Source: Amycolatopsis nigrescens CSC17Ta-90
Lineage (GTDB): Bacteria > Actinomycetota > Actinomycetes > Mycobacteriales > Pseudonocardiaceae
DNA: 64,000 bases
Direction of reading: 5' to 3'
NCBI RefSeq assembly: GCF_000384315.1
Contig: NZ_ARVW01000001.1
Coordinates: 9,047,010-9,111,009 of the forward strand
In this document: positions 26,643 to 34,283 of the stretch, one piece after another
Layout: each line of letters begins with the position of its first letter
Position numbering within the stretch: position 1 is the first letter of the stretch
Made by a program: the position numbers and the translations under genes
Notes under the pieces: generated by a model
What the model was told of the DNA's origin: nothing
Database searches by the model: none
What the model saw: only the letters and a program-made list of their open reading frames with translations

Positions 26643-27364
26643 TGGCCTCCGGCCTGGTCCGGCTGCTGTCCCTCCGGTGCGGCCTGCGCCTGCGCGTCCG
26701 GCGCCGGGACGGCCGGCGCGTCACCCTCGATCGGCGCGTGCGCCGGTGGCTCCGCCGGCGGCGGGGTGGCCGGCGCGGGAGCCGCCGGCACGGTCGCCTT
26801 CTTCGGCTCGCCCACCACGGTGGTGCTGCCGTCCGGGTTCACCACGATGCGCGCCGGGTCGCCGCCCGGCACCATGCCGAGCTCCTTGGCCTTCTGCGCC
26901 AGCGAAGAGGCCGACTCCTGCTTGGTGACGTCGCGCTGCAGCTGCTCGGCGCGTTCGGCGAGACCTGCGTTGTCCTGCCGGATGCTCTCCAGCCGGTAGG
27001 AGTCGGCAATCGCCTGAGTGGACAGCAGTAGCGTGGTGGCCACGCCGACGGCCAGCAGCCCCATCATGATCAGCACGAACGAGGCGCGCGAACGGGGCCA
27101 GCGCAGGCCGAGCTTGGTGGTGGCGCGCTGCCTGGCCCGCTGCGGCTCGGCCACCGCACTGCGCTGCAGCAGTTCGGCGCGTTGCGCGCGCCGCTTGTAG
27201 GCCCGCTCGGCCGCGGTGGTCCGGCCACGCGAAGCCTCGCCGGCTCCCCGCCGCGGCCGCGGCGGGGCCGGTATCTCCTCGGTCGTGGTGGCGGCCGCCC
27301 TGGTCCGCTGCCGGGTGGCGCCCTGCTGCGCGCCGGCCTTACTGGCCCTAGTGGGAGCAGTCAT
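26639..27364 (-). CDS. ftsL: FtsL-like cell division membrane protein
   Basis: 241 residues. A long basic cytoplasmic region is followed by one helix ([22 protein letters not shown], about 95-116), a short coiled coil ([23 protein letters not shown]) with the [12 protein letters not shown] ending of FtsL/DivIC proteins, and a Pro/Ala-rich tail. Its place between rsmH and pbpB is the standard ftsL position. Sequence identity in this family is always low, so position carries much of the call. It overlaps rsmH and pbpB by 4 bases each. Confidence 0.86.
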   Translation of the reverse strand: MTAPTRASKAGAQQGATRQRTRAAATTTEEIPAPPRPRRGAGEASRGRTTAAERAYKRRAQRAELLQRSAVAEPQRARQRATTKLGLRWPRSRASFVLIMMGLLAVGVATTLLLSTQAIADSYRLESIRQDNAGLAERAEQLQRDVTKQESASSLAQKAKELGMVPGGDPARIVVNPDGSTTVVGEPKKATVPAAPAPATPPPAEPPAHAPIEGDAPAVPAPDAQAQAAPEGQQPDQAGGQ

Positions 27365-28326
27365 TTCGCCGCCTCTCCGATTCGCTCGGCCGCACGCAGC
27401 CGCACCGAGGCGGCGCGCGGGTTCTGTTCGATCTCCGCGTCCCCGGCCTTCTCGGCGCCACGGGTCAGCAGTTTCAGCTCCGGCCCGTGTCCGGGCAGTT
27501 CCACCGGAAGCCCTTCCGGCGTCCGGGATTTCGCGAGTTCCGCGATGGCCTGCTTGACCACCCGGTCCTCCAGCGACTGGTAGGACTCCACGACGATCCG
27601 GCCGCCGACGGCCAGCGCGCCGAGCGCAGCGGGTATCGCGTCGCGCAGCACGTCCAGCTCGCGGTTGACCTCGATGCGCAGGGCCTGGAAGGTGCGCTTG
27701 GCCGGATGCCCGCCGGTGCGCCGGCTGGCCGCCGGCACCGCGCTGTAGAGCAGCTCGACCAGCCGGGCACTCTGCTCGAACGGCCGCTTCTCCCGTTCCG
27801 CCGCGATGGCCTTGGCGATCCGCGGGGCGAACCGCTCCTCGCCGTAGTCCCGCAGGATGCGGATCAGGTCGCCCACCGGATAGGTGTTCAGCACGTCCGC
27901 CGCGGTCTGCCCGGTGGTCGGGTCCATCCGCATGTCCAGCGGGGAGTCCCTGGCATAGGCGAACCCGCGCTCGGTCAGGTCCAGCTGCATCGACGAGACG
28001 CCGAGGTCGAACAGGATTCCGTCCACACGGGACAGTCCTAAGTCGACGAGCACCTCGGGAAGCTGGTGGTACACCGCGTGTACCAGGCGCACCCGGTCAC
28101 CGTGCCGCTCCAGCCTGCGCGCCGAACGGGCCAGCGCCTCCTGGTCGCGGTCCAGACCGATCAGGTTCAGCTCGGGATGCGCGGAGAGCAGCGCGTCGGC
28201 GTGGCCGCCGAGGCCGAGGGTCGCGTCCACCAGTACCGCCCGGCGGTCGGCGAGCGCGGGGGCGAACAGGTCCAGCACACGATCGAGCAACACCGGCACA
28301 TGCGCGGTTTCGCCTGCCACGACCAC
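27361..28326 (-). CDS. rsmH: 16S rRNA (cytosine-1402 N4) methyltransferase RsmH
   Basis: 321 residues. The N-terminus [15 protein letters not shown] is followed by the SAM loop [30 protein letters not shown] and [15 protein letters not shown], all RsmH (MraW) signatures, and by [18 protein letters not shown]. It methylates C1402 in the ribosomal P-site. The GTG start at 28326 has a purine-rich GAGGGAAAGGGGG stretch just upstream. The 221-base leader before it is highly structured. Confidence 0.95.
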   Translation of the reverse strand: MVVAGETAHVPVLLDRVLDLFAPALADRRAVLVDATLGLGGHADALLSAHPELNLIGLDRDQEALARSARRLERHGDRVRLVHAVYHQLPEVLVDLGLSRVDGILFDLGVSSMQLDLTERGFAYARDSPLDMRMDPTTGQTAADVLNTYPVGDLIRILRDYGEERFAPRIAKAIAAEREKRPFEQSARLVELLYSAVPAASRRTGGHPAKRTFQALRIEVNRELDVLRDAIPAALGALAVGGRIVVESYQSLEDRVVKQAIAELAKSRTPEGLPVELPGHGPELKLLTRGAEKAGDAEIEQNPRAASVRLRAAERIGEAAK

Positions 28327-28346
28327 ACCCCCTTTCCCTCCGTTCG

Positions 28347-28460
28347 ACCTCCGGATGGAGGTAGGCGGATGCCGTCAGGTCCCCGCCCGCCCGCTGCGAA
28401 CCTGGTGCCGGGGAAGGTGCACCAGGGCCAATGAGCGGACAGAGGCCTCACGGCATCCGC
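28347..28460 (-). ncRNA. Structured leader of rsmH, consistent with the mraW RNA motif
   Basis: In the gap between mraZ and rsmH the transcript can form three nested elements. An 11-bp perfect helix pairs 28365-28375 with 28450-28460. Inside it CCTGGTGC (28401-28408) pairs with GCACCAGG (28419-28426). A 6-bp hairpin with a 4-base loop (28347-28362) lies just before the ribosome site. A conserved RNA called mraW is known upstream of this gene in actinobacteria; that this is it is inference from position and fold. Confidence 0.6.
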
Positions 28461-28547
28461 CACCGGGCGTCTCCCACACCCGTCTTCCACCACGACCGCA
28501 GGGGGACCCCCGCCCCCCGACGGCGTGGGTACGCCTCGGCCGTTCGT

Positions 28548-28979
28548 CTAGAAGACGCCCGGCAATACCTCTTCTTGAGCTTTCGCGTAGCTGTCTTCGT
28601 GTTCTTCCAGGTAGCCCTGCCACGCCTGGGCGTCCCAGATCTCCAGCCTGGTGATCGCACCGATCACCACGCACTCCTTGTTCAGCCCCGCGTAGCGGCG
28701 GAGCTCCGGAGCGATCGGGACGCGTCCCTGGCCGTCCGGTCGCTGTTCGTCGGTTCCGGCGAACAGGTACCGCTGGTAGGCGCGGACGGCCTCGTTCGTG
28801 AACGGGGCCTCGGCCACCTTGCGGGCCATCTGCTCGAACTCGTCGCGCGGGAAGACGTACAGGCAGTGATCTTGACCTTTGGTGACCATCAGCCCACCTG
28901 CCAGCGCGTCCCGGAACTTCGCGGGCAGCGTGAGCCGCCCTTTGTCGTCCAGCTTCGGGGTGTGGGTACCGAGGAACAC
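28548..28979 (-). CDS. mraZ: Transcriptional regulator MraZ
   Basis: 143 residues with two AbrB-like halves. The N-terminus [25 protein letters not shown] carries the first DxKGR motif; the second is [20 protein letters not shown]. MraZ forms rings that bind GTGGGG-like repeats and represses its own operon and others. The GTG start at 28979 has a GGGAGGTGG ribosome site. Three direct repeats upstream fit autoregulation. Confidence 0.95.
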   Translation of the reverse strand: MFLGTHTPKLDDKGRLTLPAKFRDALAGGLMVTKGQDHCLYVFPRDEFEQMARKVAEAPFTNEAVRAYQRYLFAGTDEQRPDGQGRVPIAPELRRYAGLNKECVVIGAITRLEIWDAQAWQGYLEEHEDSYAKAQEEVLPGVF

Positions 28980-29039
28980 GGCCCACCTCCCTACCGAACC
29001 CGGTGATCCCACTGAGGTCGGCCACGGGGCTCCCTTCTG

Positions 29040-29065
29040 CCCCACTGGCCACCACCGTACCCCAC
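29040..29065 (-). promoter_or_regulatory. MraZ box: three direct repeats
   Basis: On the minus strand GTGGGG-TACG-GTGGTG-GCCA-GTGGGG gives three 6-base repeats with exact 4-base spacers, so each falls on the same helix face. They lie 61-86 bases above the mraZ start. Size and spacing match known MraZ-binding sites. Confidence 0.7.
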
Positions 29066-29140
29066 TTTTCACCACGGTCAACCGGGAATGACTGCCCTTA
29101 CGGGCGAAGTTCCCGGCGTTTACGCAGGTAAGCGCCGTGG

Positions 29141-29321
29141 GTGGAAGTGGGGTGGAGGTGGGGGACGCCACCCAACATCCCCCACGTCGGGGGTTTCGGG
29201 AACCGTTTCACCGCCCGAAAAGTCCGACTCAGCCACTTTGGACGGCCACTGTGGGGCTTCGTGGGGCACTGGAGGCCCGCTCGTGGGGGACGGTGGGGGG
29301 ACGGTGGGGGGAACAGTGGGG
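29141..29321 (+). repeat. Plus-strand GTGGGG array upstream of mraZ
   Basis: GTGGGG occurs on the plus strand at 29147, 29158, 29251, 29261, 29283, 29293, 29304 and 29316, with GTGGAA/GTGGAG at 29141 and 29152. Many copies are 10-12 bases apart. No plus-strand gene follows. The 354-base gap between mraZ and the EspG-like gene otherwise holds only the mraZ control region. Confidence 0.65.
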
Positions 29322-29333
29322 AGTTGCGGAGGG

Positions 29334-30113
29334 TCAGGCTTCCGCGGCGATGTCGGCCAGCCTGGCCGCCAGCTTCGGGCTGTCCACCGGGGCGACGCTC
29401 ACCCAGTCCCGGCCGCCCCTGCCTTCCTCGACCGTGCCGAGGTAGGCGCCGACGTCGGTGACGAACCAGCTGACTCCCCCGGCCCGCCGGAGCCTGCCTT
29501 CCTGGTCACGCACCCGCACCGAGAACTGGCCGGCGCCGAGCACCGGCCGCGCCTGGATGGCCAGCACTTCACGCAGCTGCTTCTCATAGGTCCCGGAGCC
29601 GGCACCCGCAGCACCTCCACCGTTTCCAGTGTTTTCGCCGCCGAACACCGGGTCTTCCACCGCTCCGTTCAGCACCGCGGCGGGCAGGCTGACCCCGTAA
29701 CCCGGCCCCGGCTCCAGCTCCGGCAGCAGGCCGACCACGGCGGAGTACAGCTCACCGTCCCGGATCGCGGACAGTCCGATGGTCTTGCTCGGCTGCGCGG
29801 CCAGTACCGCGCGCCTGCCCCTGGCCGCCGCCACCGCGCGCAGCGGCGACTCGGCGGTCAGGTCCGTCATCGCTTCGCATTCGACGTAGACCGTCGCGGT
29901 GGCAAGGGTTTCCAGCCGTTCCGCGAGCACATTGTCCAAGGTCCCGCCGGTGACCAGCCCGCGCTCGGCGAGGTTGTCGTAGACCGACTCCCGGATCTCC
30001 ACCCGCTCCTGCTCGGTCGAACCGACGCTGCGCACCAGCAGCGGCCCCGGCGGCACCCGGTGCCCGAGGTCCTGGCAGAGGATGTCGAACGCGGAGGCCG
30101 AGACGCGGATCAA
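29334..30113 (-). CDS. EspG family ESX-secretion-associated protein
   Basis: About 259 residues with EspG-like text: FDILCQDLGHRVPPGPLLV near the start, VYVECEAMTDLTAESPLRAVAAARG in the middle and FSVRVRDQEGRLRRAGGVSWF-type text late. EspG proteins are cytosolic chaperones that bind the tip of PPE proteins before ESX (type VII) export. A PPE/WXG-like gene lies directly upstream with a 4-base overlap (TTGA), which supports the pairing. The TTG start at 30113 is inferred from that overlap. Confidence 0.75.
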   Translation of the reverse strand: MIRVSASAFDILCQDLGHRVPPGPLLVRSVGSTEQERVEIRESVYDNLAERGLVTGGTLDNVLAERLETLATATVYVECEAMTDLTAESPLRAVAAARGRRAVLAAQPSKTIGLSAIRDGELYSAVVGLLPELEPGPGYGVSLPAAVLNGAVEDPVFGGENTGNGGGAAGAGSGTYEKQLREVLAIQARPVLGAGQFSVRVRDQEGRLRRAGGVSWFVTDVGAYLGTVEEGRGGRDWVSVAPVDSPKLAARLADIAAEA

Positions 30114-30673
30114 GACGAGCCCAGCGCCGGCGGCGGGTCGAAGGACTCGCTCGGCGCGGCGGCCCGCAGTGCCGCGTCCCTGGCGTTGAGCACGTCCACC
30201 GCCTTGGCCCTGGCCGCCTCCGCCTCGTCCCGGCGCGCGGCCATCGTGTCGGCAAGACCGGACAGCCACAGCAGCTTGCCGCTGGCCGCCGCCTCCCTGA
30301 TCAGCTGGGCCGGGTCGTAGGGCACCGGCTCCGGCATCTCGGCCTTGGCCCTGGCCGCGACCCCGGCCTGCTGCCCGACCGAGTCGGCCAGCGCGAAGGA
30401 GACCTCGGTGGCGCGGCCGGACCAGCCCGCGGCGGCGGCCAGCAGCTCGCGCATCGCCTCCCCGCCGCTGCCCTTCCAGTCCTCTTCGCTGCGCGTCGAG
30501 ATGTTGGTCAGCGCCTGAGCGGACTCGCGGAGCCTGGCACCGAGGCCGGCCCACTGCTCGCCGATCTCGCCGCTGGCCGCCGGGTCGTTGCCGGACTCCA
30601 CCTCGGCCTTCATCGCCTCGTGGGAGTAGGACTCATACCGCCTGCTGGTGGCGGGCACCTCTCGCTGGCTCAT
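30110..30673 (-). CDS. PPE-domain-like helical protein, probable type VII substrate
   Basis: 187 residues, almost all helical. Text such as WAGLGARLRESAQALTNIS and WKGSGGEAMRELLAAAAGW has the WxG turn of WXG100/PPE-type proteins (here WKGSGG). There is no signal peptide or membrane helix. The EspG-like gene follows in the same operon. The exact family is uncertain; the helical-hairpin reading and partner gene make an ESX substrate the best guess. Confidence 0.65.
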   Translation of the reverse strand: MSQREVPATSRRYESYSHEAMKAEVESGNDPAASGEIGEQWAGLGARLRESAQALTNISTRSEEDWKGSGGEAMRELLAAAAGWSGRATEVSFALADSVGQQAGVAARAKAEMPEPVPYDPAQLIREAAASGKLLWLSGLADTMAARRDEAEAARAKAVDVLNARDAALRAAAPSESFDPPPALGSS

Positions 30674-30698
30674 CCACGGTCCCGTTTCAGATCCGGTT

Positions 30699-31265
30699 TC
30701 AGGGCAGTTTCGGTTCGATCAGCTTCGCCACCGTGGTGGCCCGCTCGCAGGCCAGGTCGGTGTCGCTGAAGCTCGCGTTGTTCACGTCCACCTGGACACT
30801 GGCCGAGTCGCCGGCGCCGAGCAGCACCGCGCAGGTGCCGTCTTTGGCCTGCCGATCGGCGACCTTGTACGCCGGGCGCTCGCCGATGGTGACCTTCTTC
30901 CGGGTGCCCTTGTCGACCTTCAGGTCGGTCACTCCGGACTTGTCGTCCAGGGTGACGGTCAGGCCGAAGGTGCCCGGTGCGGTCCAGTCGCAGGCCCGCG
31001 CCTGGCCGATCGCCTTCTCCTCCCCCAGCGCCGGCAGCCCGGCCGTCGAACGGTCCACTGTAGACAGCAGGTCGCAGGGCCGCAGCGAGGACAGCGCGGT
31101 CGGCGACGCCGGGGCCGGACTGGACGAGGCGGGCGGCGGGGTGGACACCTGCAGGGACGCCTCCGGCTGGGCGTTCTCCGGCGGGGCGTCCTGCGCGGCG
31201 GCACCGCAACCGGCGAGCAGCGCCAGGCCCGCCGCACCGGACAGCAGGCGTGCAGACCTCGTCAT
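30699..31265 (-). CDS. DUF3558-type lipoprotein
   Basis: 188 residues with a signal peptide ending in a lipobox (GLALLAGCG), a Ser/Pro-rich linker, then a domain with paired cysteines (LRPCDLLSTVDRS, ARACDWTAPG, GTCAVLL, DLACERATTVAKLI). This matches DUF3558 lipoproteins, frequent beside EspG-like genes in Pseudonocardiales. The role is unknown. It should sit on the outer face of the membrane. Confidence 0.78.
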   Translation of the reverse strand: MTRSARLLSGAAGLALLAGCGAAAQDAPPENAQPEASLQVSTPPPASSSPAPASPTALSSLRPCDLLSTVDRSTAGLPALGEEKAIGQARACDWTAPGTFGLTVTLDDKSGVTDLKVDKGTRKKVTIGERPAYKVADRQAKDGTCAVLLGAGDSASVQVDVNNASFSDTDLACERATTVAKLIEPKLP

Positions 31266-31268
31266 CGA

Positions 31269-31619
31269 TCAGCCACCGGTGCATTCGACGCCGTCGGTGG
31301 CGTCCTCGTCCGAGGCCTGGTAGCGCCGCAACGCCTTGGCGATGTTCTGCTTGAGCCGTTCCAGCTCTCTGCCGAACTCGGTCAGTGACTCCACCGCGGA
31401 ACCGCGGGAGCCGACTCCGTACTCGGCCATGAACTTCCCGATCTCCTCGGCATAGCCACCGCCGAGCGGCACGGTCCGGCCAAGCACCTTGGCATACCGG
31501 ACCATCTCACCCACCACGTCCTGCAGCTGGCTGATCTGCTTGAACGCGTCGGCGGCCAGCTCAGGAGCCACTGCGAACGCCTTCGCGTCCACCTTGATAC
31601 CCGTGCTGCCTCCGGTCAT
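31269..31619 (-). CDS. Small helical protein, WXG100-like, first gene of the EspG group
   Basis: 116 residues, mostly helical, with no signal or membrane segment. Text: AFAVAPELAADAFKQISQLQDVVGEMV, then ESLTEFGRELERLKQNIAKALRRYQASDED. It resembles the short helical proteins that accompany ESX-associated genes, but no clear WXG motif is present. It is 3 bases from the DUF3558 gene and heads the four-gene group. Confidence 0.6.
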   Translation of the reverse strand: MTGGSTGIKVDAKAFAVAPELAADAFKQISQLQDVVGEMVRYAKVLGRTVPLGGGYAEEIGKFMAEYGVGSRGSAVESLTEFGRELERLKQNIAKALRRYQASDEDATDGVECTGG

Positions 31620-31787
31620 CGCCCGCCGCACCTCTCCGTAGCCGACCGAATCCGTACCGGAGCATACGACAGAACCCCGGGTGAACGGGAGGACCCGGGC
31701 CGAACTGGGATTACGTCCCCCACATGGCGTAGCGGAAGGTCGTCGCTCCGAGTGATCGCGGGGTTCTCTCACCGAGTTCGCCAGAGT

Positions 31788-31815
31788 TTGACACACTTCG
31801 TGGCAGGCTTACCGC
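31788..31815 (+). promoter_or_regulatory. Candidate promoter of the moxR operon
   Basis: TTGACA at 31788-31793 and TACCGC at 31810-31815 with a 16-base spacer lie 72 bases before the GTG start. The -35 is perfect, the -10 poor. A strong ACAGGAGG ribosome site precedes the gene at about 31876-31883. Confidence 0.4.
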
Positions 31816-31887
31816 CGCGCGGACGGCAAAACAACTCCAGGGTGCTCACCCCGCGCCCGGATTCAGGGCTTCGCCACAGGAGGTCGA

Positions 31888-33000
31888 GTGACGTCGAGGA
31901 CGCAGTCTGCAGTAGCCGGCGAACACGCCGGCGCGCAGGCGACCGAGCAGACGCCGTACTACCCGTCCGGCGCCGGCTCGCGCGGGACGGCGCCGGACGC
32001 GGCGGCGTCCCTCGACGAGCTGCACGACACCGCCAGGCGCATCGCGGCCAACGTGGAGCGCGTGCTGGTCGGCAAGCCGGACGTGGTGCGGATGGCGCTG
32101 GTGACCCTGCTCGCCGAGGGCCACCTCCTGGTCGAGGACGTGCCGGGGGTCGGCAAGACCTCGCTGGCCAAGGCGCTCGCCAGGTCCATCGACTGCACGG
32201 TGAGCCGGATCCAGTTCACCCCGGACCTGCTGCCCAGCGACGTCACCGGGGTGTCCATCTTCAACCGGCAGACCAACGAGTTCGAGTTCCGGCCCGGCCC
32301 GGTGTTCGCCAACATCGTGGTCGGCGACGAGATCAACCGCGCCTCGCCGAAGACCCAATCCGCTCTGCTCGAGTGCATGGAAGAGCAGCAGGTCACCGTG
32401 GACACCACCACCTACCACCTCGAAGACCCGTTCATGGTGATCGCCACCCAGAACCCGATCGAGATGGAAGGCACCTACGCGCTGCCGGAGGCGCAGCGCG
32501 ACCGGTTCACCATCCGGGTGTCCATCGGCTACCCGGACCCGAAGGCCGAGCTGGCCATGGTGGACGAGCACGCCGGGCACAACCCCCTGGCAGAGCTGGA
32601 GCCGGTGTCGGACGGGTCCACCGTGCGGCGGCTGGTGAACGCGGTGCGCGCCGTGCACATGTCCCCCGAGATCCGCAAGTACGCGGTGGAGCTGGCCGCA
32701 GCCACCCGGCAGGTGCCGGAGATCAGGCTCGGCGCCTCACCTCGTGCCACCCTCCAGTTCGTCCGGGCCGCCCGCGCCCAGGCCGCGCTGTCCGGCCGCG
32801 ACTTCGTGGTGCCGGACGACCTGCACGCCGTCGCGGTGCCGGTACTGGCGCACCGGCTGGTGCTGACCACCGAGGCGCATGCGGCCCGCCGGTCGGCCAC
32901 CGACGTGGTTCGCGCCGTGCTGCACCGGGTGCCGGTGCCGCAGGGCAGCACCGGCCCGGCCGGTCACGGCGGCCAGGCCAACGGGCAGAGCCGCCGGTAG
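31888..33000 (+). CDS. MoxR family AAA+ ATPase
   Basis: 370 residues. An N-terminal unstructured 45 residues is followed by the AAA+ core: Walker A HLLVEDVPGVGKTSLAKALA, Walker B VVGDEINRASPKTQSALLE, sensor text FMVIATQNPIEMEGTYALPEAQRDRF. MoxR ATPases act as chaperones that load metals or mature proteins and pair with DUF58 proteins. DUF58 and a transglutaminase protein follow in the usual order. The GTG start has an excellent AGGAGG ribosome site. Confidence 0.93.
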   Translation: MTSRTQSAVAGEHAGAQATEQTPYYPSGAGSRGTAPDAAASLDELHDTARRIAANVERVLVGKPDVVRMALVTLLAEGHLLVEDVPGVGKTSLAKALARSIDCTVSRIQFTPDLLPSDVTGVSIFNRQTNEFEFRPGPVFANIVVGDEINRASPKTQSALLECMEEQQVTVDTTTYHLEDPFMVIATQNPIEMEGTYALPEAQRDRFTIRVSIGYPDPKAELAMVDEHAGHNPLAELEPVSDGSTVRRLVNAVRAVHMSPEIRKYAVELAAATRQVPEIRLGASPRATLQFVRAARAQAALSGRDFVVPDDLHAVAVPVLAHRLVLTTEAHAARRSATDVVRAVLHRVPVPQGSTGPAGHGGQANGQSRR

Positions 33001-33008
33001 CGGCTGCG

Positions 33009-34283
33009 ATGTTGCGCTCGCTGTCCGGCCTCACCACTCGCGGCCGGTGCCTGCTCGCGGCTGGGGTGGCCGCCGCGGCCTGTTCGGTGATCCTCAACGA
33101 GCGGGACCTGTTGCGGGTGGCCGTTTTCGTGATCGCGCTGCCGTTGCTGGTCGCCCTGTTCATCGGCGCCACCAAGGTTCGCATCGGCGCGGCGAGGCGC
33201 ATGCTGCCCGGCCGCGTCTCGGTCGGCTCGCCCGGCGAGGTGCAGCTCGACCTGTGGCGCAGCGGACGGCTGCCCGCCGGCGAGGTGCTGCTCGAGGACG
33301 GAGTGCCGTACGCGCTCGGCGCGCGGCCCCGGTTCGTGGTGGAACGGCTGCCGCACGACCGCGCGGTTTCCCTGCGCTACCCGGTCCAGCCGGTGCTGCG
33401 CGGCATCCAGCAGGTCGGCCCGCTCCGCGCGACCATCACCGATCCGTTCGGCCTGTGCGAGTTCGAACGCGAGCTGATCGCGCATTCCCGGCTGATCGTG
33501 GTGCCGAAGGTGGTCGGCCTGTGGGGCCTGCCCAGCGGGGCCGGGATCGGCGCCGGCGACGACGGCAGCATCCGGCTGCACGCCGGCCAGGGCGAGTCCG
33601 ACGTGATCGTCCGCCAGTACCGCCAGGGCGACGACCTGCGCAAGGTGCACTGGCGGTCCACCGCGCGCCGCGACGAGATGATGGTGCGGGTCGAGGAACG
33701 CCCGTGGCGGGGCGGCACCACGGTGCTGCTGGACCATCGCGCGGCGGCGCACCACGGCACCGGCCCGGCCGCCAGCCTGGAGTGGGCGGTGTCCTTCGCC
33801 GCCAGCGTCTGCGTGCACCTGCGCCGCTCCGGGCACCGGGTGCGGCTGGTCAGCGAGCACGGCAAGGCGCTGGCCGACGCCCCCGGCGAGGGCGGCGAGC
33901 ACTACGACAACTTGATCCTGGACGCGCTGGCCGCCCTGCAACCAGCGCACCAGCGCGACGTCACCACCGGCCACGACCCGGCCGAGGGACAGGAGCTGAT
34001 CGCCATCCTCGGCACCGTGAGCAACGAGACCGTGCACGAGCTGGCCCGGTTCCGCCCGCGCGGCATCCGCAGCCTCGCGGTCCTGCTCGACACCCCGGCC
34101 TGGTCCGGTGGCCTGAGCGCGCCGGAGCACCGGGCCGCGGCCACCGAGGAGTCGGCCGAGCTGCTGCGCGCGGCGGGCTGGGGCGTGGTCGTCGCCGCCC
34201 CGGACACCCCGATGCCGCAGGTGTGGGCCGAGCTGTGCCGCAGCGCCGCTGGCCGCGGCACGCTGATCGGCGGCGTGCTGTGA
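33009..34283 (+). CDS. DUF58 domain protein
   Basis: 424 residues with two N-terminal helices (CLLAAGVAAAACSVILN and VAVFVIALPLLVALFIG) and then the DUF58 core, whose signature is QYRQGDDLRKVHWRSTARRDEMMVR. The fold is von Willebrand A-like. It is the standard partner of MoxR ATPases and lies 8 bases after that gene. The cellular role is not known; the set may assemble or sense something at the envelope. Confidence 0.9.
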   Translation: MLRSLSGLTTRGRCLLAAGVAAAACSVILNERDLLRVAVFVIALPLLVALFIGATKVRIGAARRMLPGRVSVGSPGEVQLDLWRSGRLPAGEVLLEDGVPYALGARPRFVVERLPHDRAVSLRYPVQPVLRGIQQVGPLRATITDPFGLCEFERELIAHSRLIVVPKVVGLWGLPSGAGIGAGDDGSIRLHAGQGESDVIVRQYRQGDDLRKVHWRSTARRDEMMVRVEERPWRGGTTVLLDHRAAAHHGTGPAASLEWAVSFAASVCVHLRRSGHRVRLVSEHGKALADAPGEGGEHYDNLILDALAALQPAHQRDVTTGHDPAEGQELIAILGTVSNETVHELARFRPRGIRSLAVLLDTPAWSGGLSAPEHRAAATEESAELLRAAGWGVVVAAPDTPMPQVWAELCRSAAGRGTLIGGVL

